The notes: generated by a model from the letters alone, not told the origin. Positions 11,880 through 23,129 are shown, counted from the stretch's first letter. The stretch: 64,000 bases of DNA from Odontocerum albicorne (GCA_949825065.1 OX463844.1:33085414-33149413), one strand, 5' to 3'. Program-made: numbers and translations.

Positions 11880-12302
11880 CAGCATTACTACAAAGATTAG
11901 CGTTAAATGTTCCTGACAATTAATTACACGAGACTGCGCCGGCAAAAACTGTTCTCAACAACATACGCGAAAACGGGTCTTCCAGCCGCTATGCCTGTTG
12001 GAAGGGCCTTAACTCTTCTGAACCGGACTGCTTCGGATATTGACATATTTCATATCATATTACCAAAAGCAAAAGTAAATTTTCTTCTTAGATTGAGCGC
12101 GTTAGAAAGCACTCATCAACATACTTAAGTGACTGTGAATATATGTGTATCATATGTTTGTGTGTATATACTGTATGCATATACATTATTTTTTATTTTA
12201 TATAATTTTTTTATTTTTTTCTATGTAATTTTTCTTCTTTTTTAATGTCTTATATTTTTCAAATTGGGCTAAGCCAGTTTTGAAAAAAATAAATAAATAA
12301 AA
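11880..12302 (+). pseudogene. LINE family H 3' end: RT C-terminus and 3' tail
   Basis: The plus strand encodes YTRLRRQKLFSTTYAKTG, then VGRALTLLNRTASDIDIFHI, LPKAKVNFLLRL and a stop at 12126. The pattern of a basic segment, then an aromatic, then LLN and DIF boxes resembles the C-terminus of jockey or CR1-type reverse transcriptases. About 170 bp of AT-rich 3' UTR follow, ending in aaataaataaataaaa at 12287-12302, a typical LINE 3' tail. The 5' side is truncated. Confidence 0.6.
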
Positions 12303-12549
12303 CATTCCTGGTCACCAAATCTCCAGGTCAACTAACACATTAATGGTTTGTTCGAATCAAGTTTTTATGGCTCGACTATATTATGCTTAAGAAACGTAAC
12401 CAACCGATGCCAATCTGTCCTTAAGCTTTTGCTGATGAGATGCTGTGAGACATGAAGAGCGTTTTTCTCATTCCTTCTGAATCTCAATAGACATACCGCT
12501 ACATCTGATCAGGGCTCGAGGTTTTTTTTTATTGACTCATAGTTCACCA

Positions 12550-12745
12550 TCGCATGAGTTTGAAACATTATTGCATTTGGATAGACAAGAGCACTCGCGT
12601 ACGTCTCACTAAACTATTGTTATTAGACGAACTCTTAAACCAGACTGTGACCCCTTTTTTAAGACCTTCTTTAATATTACTCAATACTTCCGGGTGCAAG
12701 TCAAGCGTCTTATCAATTAGGCTACGGAAGTCGTCATATTTTCCG
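12550..12745 (-). mobile_element. tRNA-derived SINE, family 2, fragment
   Basis: Minus strand: gacttccgtagcctaattga and taagacgcttgacttgcac (head, about 12690-12740), then a body with an agacgaac-type segment (mirrored near 12625-12650) related to the 17-bp repeat expanded at 41441-41559. The 3' part is diverged. Confidence 0.5.
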
Positions 12746-12779
12746 TAACGGATCATGCTTGTTACAAACTGTCTCAAAA

Positions 12780-13640
12780 AATATAATGCATAAGTTTACT
12801 CTGATATTTTTTACTATTCTAAATTGGACTCGAATAATTCTCTACAAAATATTATATCAGTGAAATAAAAAAAAACGTTCAGCTGTAAAAAAATATTAAT
12901 TATAAATTGAAATGGTATACTCGTATATGCTATAATTGTTCTGTAAATATTTTCCTAATTGAACACGAGATTTCAGTAATGGCTTGGAAATTCGTTATTT
13001 TTCTTTGATACCGCAAATATATATTTTTTTCAGTTCTGGCACCGCGTTATTCTACAAACGGAAAAATCTTTTCTCGGGGATATTATCGGTAGAAATTCAT
13101 TGAAACAGACTTAATTTTCAATTCATTTAGCGCATACTGCGAAGATAATTTCTGATCCGTTTGTTTCACCGAGATGAACAAAGACAATTGTTCAAAACCA
13201 CCGAGAATAAAGCTCCGTCACTGAGGAATTATTTTTAAGTATTCCGAAAAAATCCCGCAGTTTTTTTGCTCCTTTGTAATTGCGGAGATTCGGATTTCTA
13301 ACATGATTAATTATTTTTATTCTACTTCTATCACGTAAACTTTATATGGGAAAGCCAAACGTGAAATCAATACCGAAGACACCTAGTAACTGCCGTAAAT
13401 CATTCGGTAATGAATACTGCTCTATGGCAAAATCAGAACGTTTTTCATTAAATTTGCATAAAAAAACGTGAAAAATGTATGAACTTCGTGATACTTTTGC
13501 TAATATTTCTTACGAATAAGAATTCTTCTAGACTTTGAGAACTTAAACTTATTTTTTACGAACAACTCAATCTATTTTGATTTTTTTATAACCGTCTTTA
13601 TTGATTATTAAAAATAAGAAAAATGTTAAATTTATCTTTA
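12780..13640. other. Unannotated AT-rich stretch
   Basis: No gene or repeat that I can recognise, apart from one TACTCGTA word at 12918-12925. Confidence 0.4.
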
Positions 13641-13642
13641 TA

Positions 13643-13673
13643 TTAGGTCCTTACATATGAAATTGGCGTTTTG
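13643..13673 (+). repeat. Left TIR of the intact mariner
   Basis: 31 bp, identical to the reverse complement of 14899-14929. It is the expected transposase binding end and is preceded by the TA target dinucleotide. Confidence 0.95.
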
Positions 13674-13831
13674 CCGTACTGGCAACTTTGATCTCAAATA
13701 TCTTCTCTTTGGTTAGGAATTCCAAATTCAAATTTATACAGCTATTTACTCAAGTATTTGTGTTTCGAAAATTATAATTCATTTGTTTTTTCCTCAATTG
13801 TTTTTTTTCTTTGCGTCATTCAGTTTACAAA

Positions 13832-14851
13832 ATGGAAAACTTGAAATATCGCGTTATTTACGAGTACGAGTTCCACCGTGGCACCAGTGCTGCAGAAACG
13901 GCTCGAAGGATTAATGATGTGTATGGCGACGGTGTCGCAAAAGAAAACACAGTGCGTTTTTGGTTCCAACGTTTTCGTTCTGGAAATTTCGACCTGCAGA
14001 AAAAGCCCCGTGGACGGCCGGAGACCAAAGTTGATAATGAAGAATTGAAGGCTATTGTGGAAGCGGATCCATCGCAAACCACGTCCGAGTTAGCTGCAGG
14101 CTGCGGTGTTAGTGATAAAACTGTTTTAATCCACTTGAAGCAAATTGGGAAGGTGAAAAAGCTTGAAAGGTGGGTACCTCACGAATTGAGTGAAGCAAAT
14201 CAACAAACGCGCGTTGACTGCTGCGTTGCATTACTCAACCGGCACAATAATGAAGGGATTTTGAATCGAATCATTACCTGTGATGAAAAGTGGATCCTGT
14301 ATGATAATCGGAAGCGCTCATCGCAATGGCTGAACCCTGCCGAACCAGCCAAACCATGCCCCAAGCGAAAATTGACTCCAAAAAAGTTACTTGTGAGCGT
14401 TTGGTGGACTAGTGCTGGTGTCGTTCACTACAGCTTTCTTAAATCTGGCCAGACGATTACGGCAGATGTCTATTGTCAGCAACTGCAAACCATGATGGAA
14501 AAGCTAGCTGCTAAACAACCGAGGCTGGTTAATCGCTCTAGGCCACTGCTGCTTCATGATAACGCTAGACCACACACTGCACAACAGACGGCTACCAAAT
14601 TAGAAGAGCTTCAATTGGAATGTCTAAGACATCCACCGTACTCTCCGGACCTTGCCCCGACAGATTACTATTTTTTTCGAAATTTGGATAACTTCTTGCA
14701 AGGGAAAAAATTCAACTCCGATGGGGCAGTCCAAACCGACTTCAAAGATTTTATTGATTCCCGTCCGAATGGTTTTTTTAGTAAAGGGATCGATGAACTA
14801 CCTATGAGATGGCAAAAGTGCATAGATAGCAATGGTACATACTTTGATTAA
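13832..14851 (+). CDS. mariner transposase, apparently full length
   Basis: Encodes 339 residues, the normal size for mariner. The enzyme binds the TIRs and cuts and pastes the element into TA sites in the nucleus. The N-terminal third carries two helix-turn-helix units (TAETARRIND-like region with TVRFWFQRFRSGNF; then QTTSELAAGCGVSDKTVLIH). The linker motif WVPHELSE follows. The catalytic DD34D triad is complete: TCDEKW, LLHDNARPHTA and YSPDLAPTD, with 34 residues between the second and third Asp. The C-terminus ends in RWQKCIDSNGTYFD. I chose the ATG at 13832 because mariner proteins start just before the first helix; an upstream TTG at 13811 in frame is not needed. No stop or frameshift is seen, so the protein may be functional. 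Confidence 0.95.
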   Translation: MENLKYRVIYEYEFHRGTSAAETARRINDVYGDGVAKENTVRFWFQRFRSGNFDLQKKPRGRPETKVDNEELKAIVEADPSQTTSELAAGCGVSDKTVLIHLKQIGKVKKLERWVPHELSEANQQTRVDCCVALLNRHNNEGILNRIITCDEKWILYDNRKRSSQWLNPAEPAKPCPKRKLTPKKLLVSVWWTSAGVVHYSFLKSGQTITADVYCQQLQTMMEKLAAKQPRLVNRSRPLLLHDNARPHTAQQTATKLEELQLECLRHPPYSPDLAPTDYYFFRNLDNFLQGKKFNSDGAVQTDFKDFIDSRPNGFFSKGIDELPMRWQKCIDSNGTYFD

Positions 14852-14898
14852 ATAAATATATTATATTAAAAAAAAATCAACTTTATGTTCCTCCCAAA

Positions 14899-14929
14899 CA
14901 AAACGCCAATTTCATATGTAAGGACCTAA
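14899..14929 (-). repeat. Right TIR of the intact mariner
   Basis: 31 bp, a perfect inverted copy of the left TIR, followed by TA at 14930-14931. Confidence 0.95.
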
Positions 14930-14931
14930 TA

Positions 14932-15782
14932 TTTCTTCATTTCTACTCCTTCGTTATGTACGAGTACAGTGTAGATATGTTGTTGCGAGAATCATTTTTG
15001 GGAGGTCAGCTATATCTCTACCTATTAGATGGCCTTTCTGGCATGCAATGTCCTGCGGGGATCTCGTGTGCCGCTATTTATGGGATTATTTCTCTGCCCA
15101 CCCAATCCACATGGTCAGTACCGCTTTCTCTTCCTGCTTCATCTGACGATATCCTGTATTGTAAATCTGTTGAATATGAGTTTGCGTTCTTATTTCTGAG
15201 AGATTTTCCTACGATGGTTCGTTTTATTTTCGAAGAATGCTCATTGTTTTAGCCATGTCGACTCTGGTTTAAATATGATAAATCATATTAGCTTGACACA
15301 GGTCTTATACTCGTATATTCGAATTTTGCTAAGCTTTCGTATGTTTTTGTTTTTCCAGATTATAGTTCTTAGAAAATAAGATATTTTGGCTGCCTTATTT
15401 GTTTATTCCCTTACTTTTTTCTAAAGATCATTGTGGCTGGAGATGTTCTTCCTTCCTAATAATATTTATTTTATCATTCTGCTTTTTTTTTCATTTCATT
15501 TATTACTTCCAGTTTCATCGTCTACGGCAATTTAAAAAAATATAAAATATCTTCAACAAAGGATATATGTTACACATATAAAAAAAATACAAAATTCATA
15601 GAAAAAAACTACCATTTATAGTACCTATATATCTAGTCTATATTTATCTTATCAATCTATTATTTTTCTCGATAATGTTTAAAAAATACATATATGATAT
15701 ATGTTAAGTTTCAATAATCAACGCTCTGAGAATAGTTGGAAATAGCAATGCCAGCAGGCCAAATTAAAAAACAAAATCCTGG
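14932..15782. other. Unexplained segment between mariner and Transib
   Basis: A 98-codon open frame on plus (14956-15252) and a partly open minus-strand reading (with SSDEAGRESGTDHVDW) overlap here. Neither resembles a family I know. The rest is AT-rich. Confidence 0.3.
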
Positions 15783-15787
15783 CGGCG
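15783..15787. repeat. Transib target-site duplication, left
   Basis: CGGCG immediately outside the left CAC end, repeated exactly at 17603-17607 on the far side. A GC-rich 5-bp duplication is characteristic of Transib insertions and stands out in this AT-rich DNA. Confidence 0.85.
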
Positions 15788-15810
15788 CACAGTAGTCGGA
15801 TTGACGAATC
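15788..15810 (+). repeat. Transib left terminal inverted repeat
   Basis: Starts CACAGTAGTCGG. It matches the right end in 18 of the first 22 positions. The first seven bases (CACAGTA) resemble the Transib CACWRTG end and the heptamer of the V(D)J recombination signal. Confidence 0.85.
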
Positions 15811-15973
15811 TAGAGGGACAAAATAATTTTTCATGTCATTTGACATTTTAATAACTAGATGCTTAGAAAATATAAACAAATGGTTTTTAATTTAATAATA
15901 GGTTTTTAATTTATCAAATACACCAAAATACATTGAGAATAAGACAAATTTAGAAACGTTAAAAATTTAATAC

Positions 15974-17025
15974 TTATAACTTTGAAAAAAATATACAAAA
16001 ATAACTTTTTTTTAATAGCATTGGAAAATTGCTTTCATCCACATGTTTAATTTTTTTGGGTAATTTTCTAATAAGACTTATATACGGATCAGAAGAAACT
16101 AATAGATATTTCAATAAATCGTAATTTGTCCTAACACGCGAAGTTTTTAAAGTATGATGTTGCCTAATTTTTTTAATTTCTTTATTTTTGGCCTCTGATG
16201 CCTCTTCAGACATTTGTCCAATAGGAATCAAAGAAGAATCGATGATCTCAGCACCGTGCATCAATATTTTGTGCAAGGCTGCAGGCATATTATACCACGA
16301 CTATAATGATATGTATAACATTTTTGTTTCCTTAGCGTAATTTTCAAATTTTGCTGTTCAAAATATCTGCTACATTTATGCTTTCTACTTCTGGATAACA
16401 ATTGTTTTTTCTCTTCTAAAACCCGATCATATGATTGATACAAATTGAAACCTCTTTCAGAAGCTTCCTGTTGGATATTTTTATACTATATACTCGTACA
16501 TTACCGTATTTTTTTTGCATTGAACAATGCTAAAGCTTCTTCCGGGGAATAAGGATTTTGTATTGGAGTTGTTAAAATTTGTTTCTTTGCCTTTTTATAA
16601 CTCGTTGCTCTTCTTGGTGATGCAGTCAACATTTCTTGTATTTAATTTGCCCCATCACGTCTACCACTGACTCGAACACTAACTGCAGCTTCATATGTCA
16701 ATTCTTCCTTCTCCTAGCTGGTAACCAAATCACATACTTTTCTCCTTTTTGATTCGGATGAACATTCTCGAAATATTTTAGCTGTATGGCCTGCCTTATT
16801 AATTGCCTGCATTGGAGAAGAAAAATCTAAATCTTCACAAAACCAAAGTTGGTAGAGTTTTGAAAACAAATTCAAACGTCTTTGTTTTTGTACCCATTTT
16901 TGACGAATTTTCTCGCATTCTGTTTTTACAAAAACTTTTAATCTTATAGCTTCTTTATCATCTTGAATATTGTAAAACCTTTTTACAAAATCATAAACAC
17001 GCTGAATGCGGTGTTTCGAAGGGTT
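15974..17025 (-). pseudogene. Transib (RAG1-like) transposase pseudogene
   Basis: Minus strand. From 17025 downward a frame with four in-frame stops reads KHRIQRVYDFVKRFYNIQ, then ECEKIRQKWVQKQRRLNL, HTAKIFRECSSESKRRKVCD, ELTYEAAVSVRVSGRRDGA, then SPRRATSYKKAKK and SPEEALALFNAKK. These are the N-terminal landmarks I associate with Transib-family proteins in insects. After a frame change near 16287 it continues as PAALHKILMHGAEIIDSSLI, PIGQMSEEASEAKNKEIKKI and HTLKTSRVRTNYDLLKYLL. The HKILMHG...SEEASEAKNK block corresponds to the RAG1 segment around its catalytic Glu. The blocks carrying the two catalytic Asp residues are missing, so no active enzyme is possible. An imperfect direct repeat of about 18 bp (17014-17050) interrupts the N-terminal side. 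Confidence 0.8.
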
Positions 17026-17579
17026 AGTTATTCTTTCGAAGGGTTACTTACTAATTCTCGTAAGTCTGGTCCCTATAACAAAAAAAATATATATTTAAGA
17101 AATCGCACAAAATGGCAGTAAATTGTGATACGTTTTATTTAAAGAATGTATAAGATTTTTTTTTAAACTTAGTTTCATAGCTCTGCGACATATTGCACAT
17201 AACCTTACATCTTATTAAACTTTGAACTCAATAAAATGCATAGGATGAAATTTCATGAATTTGTTATTGTTATAAAAATAATATATTGTATAAATAAATT
17301 AATTATTACATAAATAAATGAATAAATGCCTGTAGAACACGATGCCATCACGAAAATTATTTTCAATATTTTTTTAAAACACTTAACATGCACATAATTC
17401 TGAAGTCAGAAATGTACTAATATAAATATTTTATACCTGCGACACAAAGCGTCACTTTGTCCCGTCATAAAAAAATAAAATAAGGGTTTCTTGAAAAATC
17501 TGGCCATTGCATCTTGTAAATAGGTTTGTTTGACACACTAAAACAGCATTTTTTATGTGAAGTATTAATTTTCATTTTT

Positions 17580-17602
17580 AATCGGTCAATCCGAAAACTG
17601 TG
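17580..17602 (-). repeat. Transib right terminal inverted repeat
   Basis: On the minus strand it starts CACAGTTTTCGG. It ends at 17602 next to the CGGCG duplication (17603-17607). Confidence 0.85.
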
Positions 17603-17607
17603 CGGCG
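17603..17607. repeat. Transib target-site duplication, right
   Basis: CGGCG, identical to 15783-15787. Confidence 0.85.
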
Positions 17608-17964
17608 GACCCAAATGTCGAGCAAACCAAAGAATCTGCCAAGGGTAACAATGCTACAGTCGCCATGCCTACTTGATACACAAATGGGACCTTACGGAAT
17701 CGCTGCTATGCGATTGTAAATTACGGAACTTGTAGACAACGACTGCCCCATTCGTTCATTTATTACAGAGATATTAGATGCGCACAGGAACGCAACTGAA
17801 GCGTTAGACAGCCTGAGTCATCTGAGAGTGCCGTTACGATTTTTGAAACCATATGAAAATGAAGATTGATTTTGACATTGACTGTTAGATAAATTATTTT
17901 ATAACCTCGTTTAAGTATGTAAGCTTCATAATGAATACTTAACATATATTTTATTTATTTAACA

Positions 17965-18600
17965 CTTTTATTGCAAATACAATCTGGCGGGTTTATTGCC
18001 AGGCGGAAATCTCTTCCGACCAACCAGACAAAAGGTAAATGAAGCAAGTTACATGGTCGCAAAAAACATTCAAATGACTAGCCATCCCCACGAAATCCAT
18101 GAACACATACGTGAGCATATGCCCACAAACCCTACAAAGACGAACAATCACCCGAACATTTCTTTTCATATAAAGTGAGATATCATCAATCAAAGGAAAA
18201 GGAAGGGATGGTGGAGAGGAAAGCAAAAAAAATCAGGAATGAAACACGTTATATTACTGACTAGAAATTAAGGGTTTTTTCAGTCGTTTCCTAAAGCATG
18301 CCAAGGACGGACCGAGTATAACATTGGTTTGTAACTGATTCCAGAGTCTCACTTCATGGACAGTAAAGGACGATTTTAAAAAAAGAGGAGTGGTGAACTG
18401 GAACGGCCAATAAACAATATCTGTTTTAGCGTAGCGCTAATCCATGATCGGAAAGACGCTGAAAATTTTCGGCGAGATAGGGGGTGGCGGGATAGTTAAG
18501 GATATTATGCAATAGGGGCAGTATGTGAATTTGGCGTCTATTTCTAACGTTCAACCAGTTCAATGCCTTATTTTATGAAGTTACATGATTCGTAGGTACA
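17965..18600 (-). pseudogene. LINE family G copy: RT C-terminus and 3' UTR
   Basis: Aligns by eye along its length with 27840-28230 (same strand) and 47840-48255 (opposite strand). In the clearest copy (47.9 kb) the coding part reads as a basic LINE RT C-terminus with VNAVRFWNQL. The 3' UTR ends with tctggttggtcggaagagat (18031-18012) and ccgccagattgtat. Stops are present and the 5' end is undefined. The same 3' tail is found on SINE family 1. Confidence 0.65.
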
Positions 18601-18619
18601 TGTAAGATGTGCTTCTTAA

Positions 18620-19960
18620 AATACTTCCCCTGGGAAATCGTAAGAATAATTTGTGAGAAGATAACCAACCCCTCGTCCTCTTCTTCGAGCTAATTTGAAT
18701 TGTCATCTCGACTTTCGAAGACAAAGTTTACGTAATGTATTTAAAAACTTTCTTAACAATTAATTGGATCTATTTATGCGAAATGAGTCAATGTAAATTA
18801 TGTCACTAAACACATTGCTTTTGAATAAAAAATCTTTTGAATTATTTGAATCAAAGATATGTCTCATCAAATATTTAACAGCACTCATTATTCTCACTTG
18901 TAAGTAAAAAATATAATTTTGTATTGAAAATATACGATTCTTCTTTTTATAATATTTTCAATACTTTTTTATGCTCGTAGTTGACAGATTTTTCGATTGA
19001 AAATTAAGATTTTTTGACGTTTCAACATTTTATATCTCTATTGGTGTATTAAGTTTCAGGCATTGTTTCAATTTATTTCCCAATGTCTATGCTTTATGGT
19101 ATGTTAGCAAAACAGTACTTTGGAATTGCCACCAAAATATATTAAGTTAAATACAATATATAAAACTAAACGATCAATGAACTGTAACGAAATATTTGGC
19201 AATAAAAACAAGATGGAACTCTCAATTTTTCATTTCGCAACATAATGGGTATCAAACCAAGCTATTTTGACATTATATTTGATAATAATACTCGTATAAT
19301 ATATGTTTCTTTTTTGATAAAGATGTATCCGCCTCTTTAAAGTATTTATAAATACAAAGCCAATGAAAATGGATTAACAAAACTTTTGCGTACATTGGCC
19401 GTATCTGAGTATAAACCCTTTTTTAAGTCCTAAATGTTCTCTTTCAAGGTTTCAGTATCATTTTAAAATATAATTGAATGAGATATAAAGTTCCCGGTTT
19501 GCTTCAGAACATACATACATATAAATAATCATTATTTGAAACTGCTAATTCGTTTTAAAAAAAGCCTTTGTGGAGGGAAATATGTATGTTTATATTTTTA
19601 TAAATGGTTCAAAGAATAGAGTGGCATGAAGAAAACCTTATATAGAATTTAATCTTTCAAGACGTTTCTATTTTTATAATTTATGTAAATAATTTTACAT
19701 TTAAAGGTGCAATTTTTTTTCTTACTAAATTCACTTTTATTAATTGGAATTTAAGTAATCTGGAGCTTGAAATAAGATTGAGAAGTATAATTAATTCTCA
19801 CAGAAGGAATTGTGGATTATCAGAGGTGATGAACTTTATTTTCAATTCACACAACTGATAGTAACCATATAATAAATAACAATAGTAATCATATATTAAT
19901 AAATAAAAGTAATTGGGGAACATAATATACTCATCAATATTCGATAAGTTTAGGGAGAAT
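18620..19960. other. Unannotated AT-rich stretch
   Basis: I see nothing recognisable: no open frame over 60 codons, no TIR pair and no tandem array. Confidence 0.4.
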
Positions 19961-19978
19961 CCAAATAAAAAGCTCACG

Positions 19979-20261
19979 CATTCGTGGAAGCCTAGGTGTT
20001 ACAGACATCAACAGTAAGAGGGAGGAGAGGCGATTGAGATGGTATGGGCACGTTGGACGCAGAGCACCCGATCACATTGTGAACCAGGCAATCTCCATGG
20101 ATCTTCCTCGAATAACAACCAGAGGAAGACCAAAGAATTCATGGGTGGTGCAAAAAGATAACCTGATGCAGAGGCACGGCCTGGGGGACGTAGTCCGGGA
20201 CAGAAGAGCATACAACCTGAGGACGAGGAGAACTGACCCCAACAGTCTTCGCAGACAATGA
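19979..20261 (+). pseudogene. LINE family C fragment, C-terminal tail
   Basis: The plus strand encodes IRGSLGVTDINSKREERRLR, WYGHVGRRAPDHIVNQAIS, then TTRGRPKNSWVVQKDNLMQR and a DRRAY segment before the stop. The RWYGHV...RGRP..SW pattern is common at the C-terminus of insect LINE polyproteins. The frame is open for its length but truncated on the 5' side, with no start and no catalytic RT motifs. Confidence 0.75.
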
Positions 20262-20724
20262 GTTGGGATGGAGCCAGGGAGAAGAAGGGAGAATCCACGA
20301 AAATTATGATTTTGATATTGTTTCCTTGATGAAAATGTTTCAGGTTTTTTTTATTTACTTCTTAATTCAACAATTCATCGCTTTACATATTTAGCACATC
20401 CAACGTGATATTCCTTTTTAACGCTTTGACTATGCTAAATATGTTTTATAAAAATATCATTCTTAATCGGTGGAAATAATTCAATATAAACGTTAAATAG
20501 CGAGAGACTGGCTGTTAAAATCCCCATCGACTACAGGCAATATATTGTCACTGTTTGTGTGAATCAATAATAAGACTTTTTTTTTCAAAAAGAAAATACT
20601 AGTGACTTTTTTTAAAACTTTTTTTAGAATCTCAATATTTTTTTGCAGGAACATAGCATTTTTAAAACTTAAACATTTTCTTAAAAAATAAAGGTGCTTG
20701 AAGTTTTTTTCCATATTTCTTTTA

Positions 20725-20960
20725 GGTCTCCTTAACTATGAGGATTGTGGTCACCATGGTCATTAAACATCTTTCTCCAGCACAAGCAATCTCTGGTCCT
20801 ATGAAGTGACTCCTAAAATGAACACCCCACTGATTTTTCACCTGGTTATTCAATGGGTGCTCGGTCTCTGTTCCTTATACTACTCAGACATCCCGCTAAA
20901 GTTGAGTGCTTAAGGTTTTTTCTCTCCCCGCACTCTGTCCAAAGGATAGAAAGATTTTTT
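20725..20960 (-). repeat. Dispersed repeat I, copy 1
   Basis: Shares a diverged but extended match with 23375-23560 (around gtggtcaccatggtcattaa / gtgatcaccatgatggtcaa, cagcacaagcaatctctggt, and aaatgaacaccccactg / aaatgaacatcccgttg). The minus-strand reading suggests a LINE-type C-terminus, but motifs are too weak to be certain; the orientation is provisional. Confidence 0.45.
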
Positions 20961-21839
20961 TGCATAGCGATAAAATGAAATAAAATGAAATGATAAAAAT
21001 CAATCTGAAAGTAGACTCCCAAAAATCAATCTGGAAAAATAAATGTTAGTATGGCAGAAACCCTTCAGCGACATTCTGCATACCAGTCCAACACGTCAAC
21101 CTTACGCTCACTTAAAAAACATTACTTCATTTACACCATGAAGTGATATTTAAAAAAAATCCGGAATATTGTATATATATATATTGTTAATGTAAACTTT
21201 ATTCAAAAAAGATTTCTACGTAATTTTGGATATATAATATTCGCACTACCTTAGGTTATAGACACCTGTTTTAAAGGTTACTAGTTCAAGCAGGTAGACT
21301 CGGCCCCTTTCCGCTTATATCCGTGGGAATAAGTAAATAAGTTCCTAATGCCCCCGATGGCACTGTTAAGATCCTCAGGCTCAAAATTAAACCCTCGTCA
21401 TTACGGTACAACACGGGCAATATCTGTATGGAGATTTTAATGAAAACGCCTACTTACATACTGGAAAATCTAAACTTAGCTTTATTAGCAGCGGCTTGCT
21501 ACTTTTGGTCGCTGAGTCAAAATATGTTCAATTGTGAACACCTTTTATGCAATACAATTGACTTGTCTAATATAATTATATCCGCAGAGCTGCATTCGTT
21601 GATAAAATTGACAGAATTTCTGGCCCCTTAATGTAAATAACACTCTCTCGAGCACTTAGAAGCAGTTAAATATTCAGTTGTTTGTTTCTGCGGTTAACGT
21701 TCTGACTGACGAGAGTTGATTTGAAACCCTTTCACCTATAGTAGTTACACCGCTCGATAGTGTCAGCATTTTTTTTTGGATACGTATGATTTCGGCCATA
21801 TTATTTTTATGAACAATTTCCGAGTGTCCCCTTTTTAAG

Positions 21840-22505
21840 AGAGGATTATGCTATTTATGAAGGTACGTATTGATCGGGTAAAAGAAATGAGAGTCAGTGC
21901 ATTCATTTTAATGGATTTTATGCCAAAAAATTGTGTTTGGAAGTGAAAGGTAGACGTGAAAATAGACTGATAGGTGCCAAATAAATACTGTAGAAATACG
22001 TGCACTGGGAAGAATACATGAAGTGACAATGTTTGACAGAATACGAAATGAAGTGATAAGGGATAACTGTGAACTTAAGGCTGATATGTTGAGTAAGATG
22101 AAGAAGAGCACTCTGAGATAGTTTGAGTTTATGGAACGAAACTAACGAAACAGATATATAGTGCGTGTGAGAAGAAGACCAAGAAAAGTATGGATTGATC
22201 AAGTTAATTATATTTTGACAGCAGATTAATCGTTGGAGTTGTATGAGGTATATGGAAATGAAAGAGGCTAAGGATGTTTGTCGAGATTGGAAAGTCTGGC
22301 GCTGTGTTCCCTCTGCCTACTCCGACAGTGAGTTAGCGTTATTGTATGTATGTATTATATCCTTATTCAATAATTTGATGGTATTAATACGCAATCGTAG
22401 GAGACGTATGAGGGTCAGAAAAATTGTAGGAGAATGTATGGGAACGTCTATGAATGTAGATGAGTCTAAGGGTGGGTATTGAGATATGAAATTCTGGCGC
22501 TATTT
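21840..22505 (+). pseudogene. LINE family A copy, degenerate
   Basis: Plus strand: pieces resembling DRIRNEVIRDNCELKADMLS and KMKKSTLR, then RRRPRKVWIDQVNYIL, then a tail with EAKDVCRDWKVWRCVPSAYS. A second tail-like stretch follows at about 22390-22500. Frames shift repeatedly. This is the most complete family A tail in the window and helps interpret the other copies. Confidence 0.7.
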
Positions 22506-22786
22506 CCTCTATGTGTGTATGTAACACTTTATTCGTATAAAAAATAATAGATTGTTTAGTTTTTTTTTGTTAAAATTAATTTTAAATTAGCTCTTGCAGG
22601 TATTTTTGAAAAAAAAAACTATAATCTTTATGCATCCCACCCTAATATTAACTGTAACTCAGTGTGTCGTGTAGAAAAACTCCCATCCGTGAGCACCAAC
22701 ACGAGATTTGTATGTAATTTATCTCAGAATCTCCGGCTTTAGAGATCACGTTCTGCATCCCCTTGATATAGAAACATTAGTATTGG

Positions 22787-22787
<1 letters not shown>

Positions 22788-22824
<37 letters not shown>
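22788..22824. repeat. (AT)n microsatellite
   Basis: Short uninterrupted AT dinucleotide tract. Confidence 0.95.
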
Positions 22825-22826
<2 letters not shown>

Positions 22827-23129
22827 ACTGGCGCCTCTTTCTCTCTTGCTTACTGGTACGTGTCTCGCAAAAAAGACGCCCATTAACTTAGTTCTTTACT
22901 CTCGTGACAGTCAAGCGTAAAGGGCACTTTTTTTAGAAAAAAAGTGTTTTTTTATTTTTATTCATTATACGAGAAGATTAAAAAAGTATAAATGTCACGA
23001 TCCAGCCAAGCGTGATTTGGGATTAAAAAGAAAAATGATGGAAATTTGAGTGGGATGTAATCCGGTGAGGCGAACGATTACTTTGCATCTACATAAATTC
23101 TTCTTCTTGGTAGATATGCTACATAGCAT

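Larger units (their letters stand above)
13643..14929 (+). mobile_element. Intact-looking mariner, cecropia type (1287 bp)
   Basis: Perfect 31-bp terminal inverted repeats (13643-13673 and 14899-14929, beginning ttaggtccttacatatgaaa) are flanked by TA on each side (13641-13642 and 14930-14931). The single gene lies between a 189-bp 5' UTR and a short 3' UTR. The TIR and the protein match what I know of the cecropia subfamily, which includes the element that gave rise to human SETMAR. Perfect TIRs plus an open gene point to recent arrival or activity. Confidence 0.96.
15788..17602 (-). mobile_element. Transib DNA transposon, internally deleted (1815 bp)
   Basis: Bounded by inverted CACAGT ends and the perfect CGGCG duplication. 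The body encodes on the minus strand two blocks of a Transib-like transposase. Transib is the transposon superfamily related to the RAG1 recombinase core. Autonomous members are usually around 3 kb, so the length fits loss of the middle of the gene. Termini, target duplication and protein agree independently, which makes the identification firm although the copy is dead. Confidence 0.85.

Noticed and set aside
13820..14082. Minus-strand frames of 74 to 85 codons
   Set aside because: Antisense shadows of the intact mariner transposase.
21908..22202. Minus-strand frames of 64 to 94 codons
   Set aside because: Antisense of the family A LINE relic, which is read on the plus strand.
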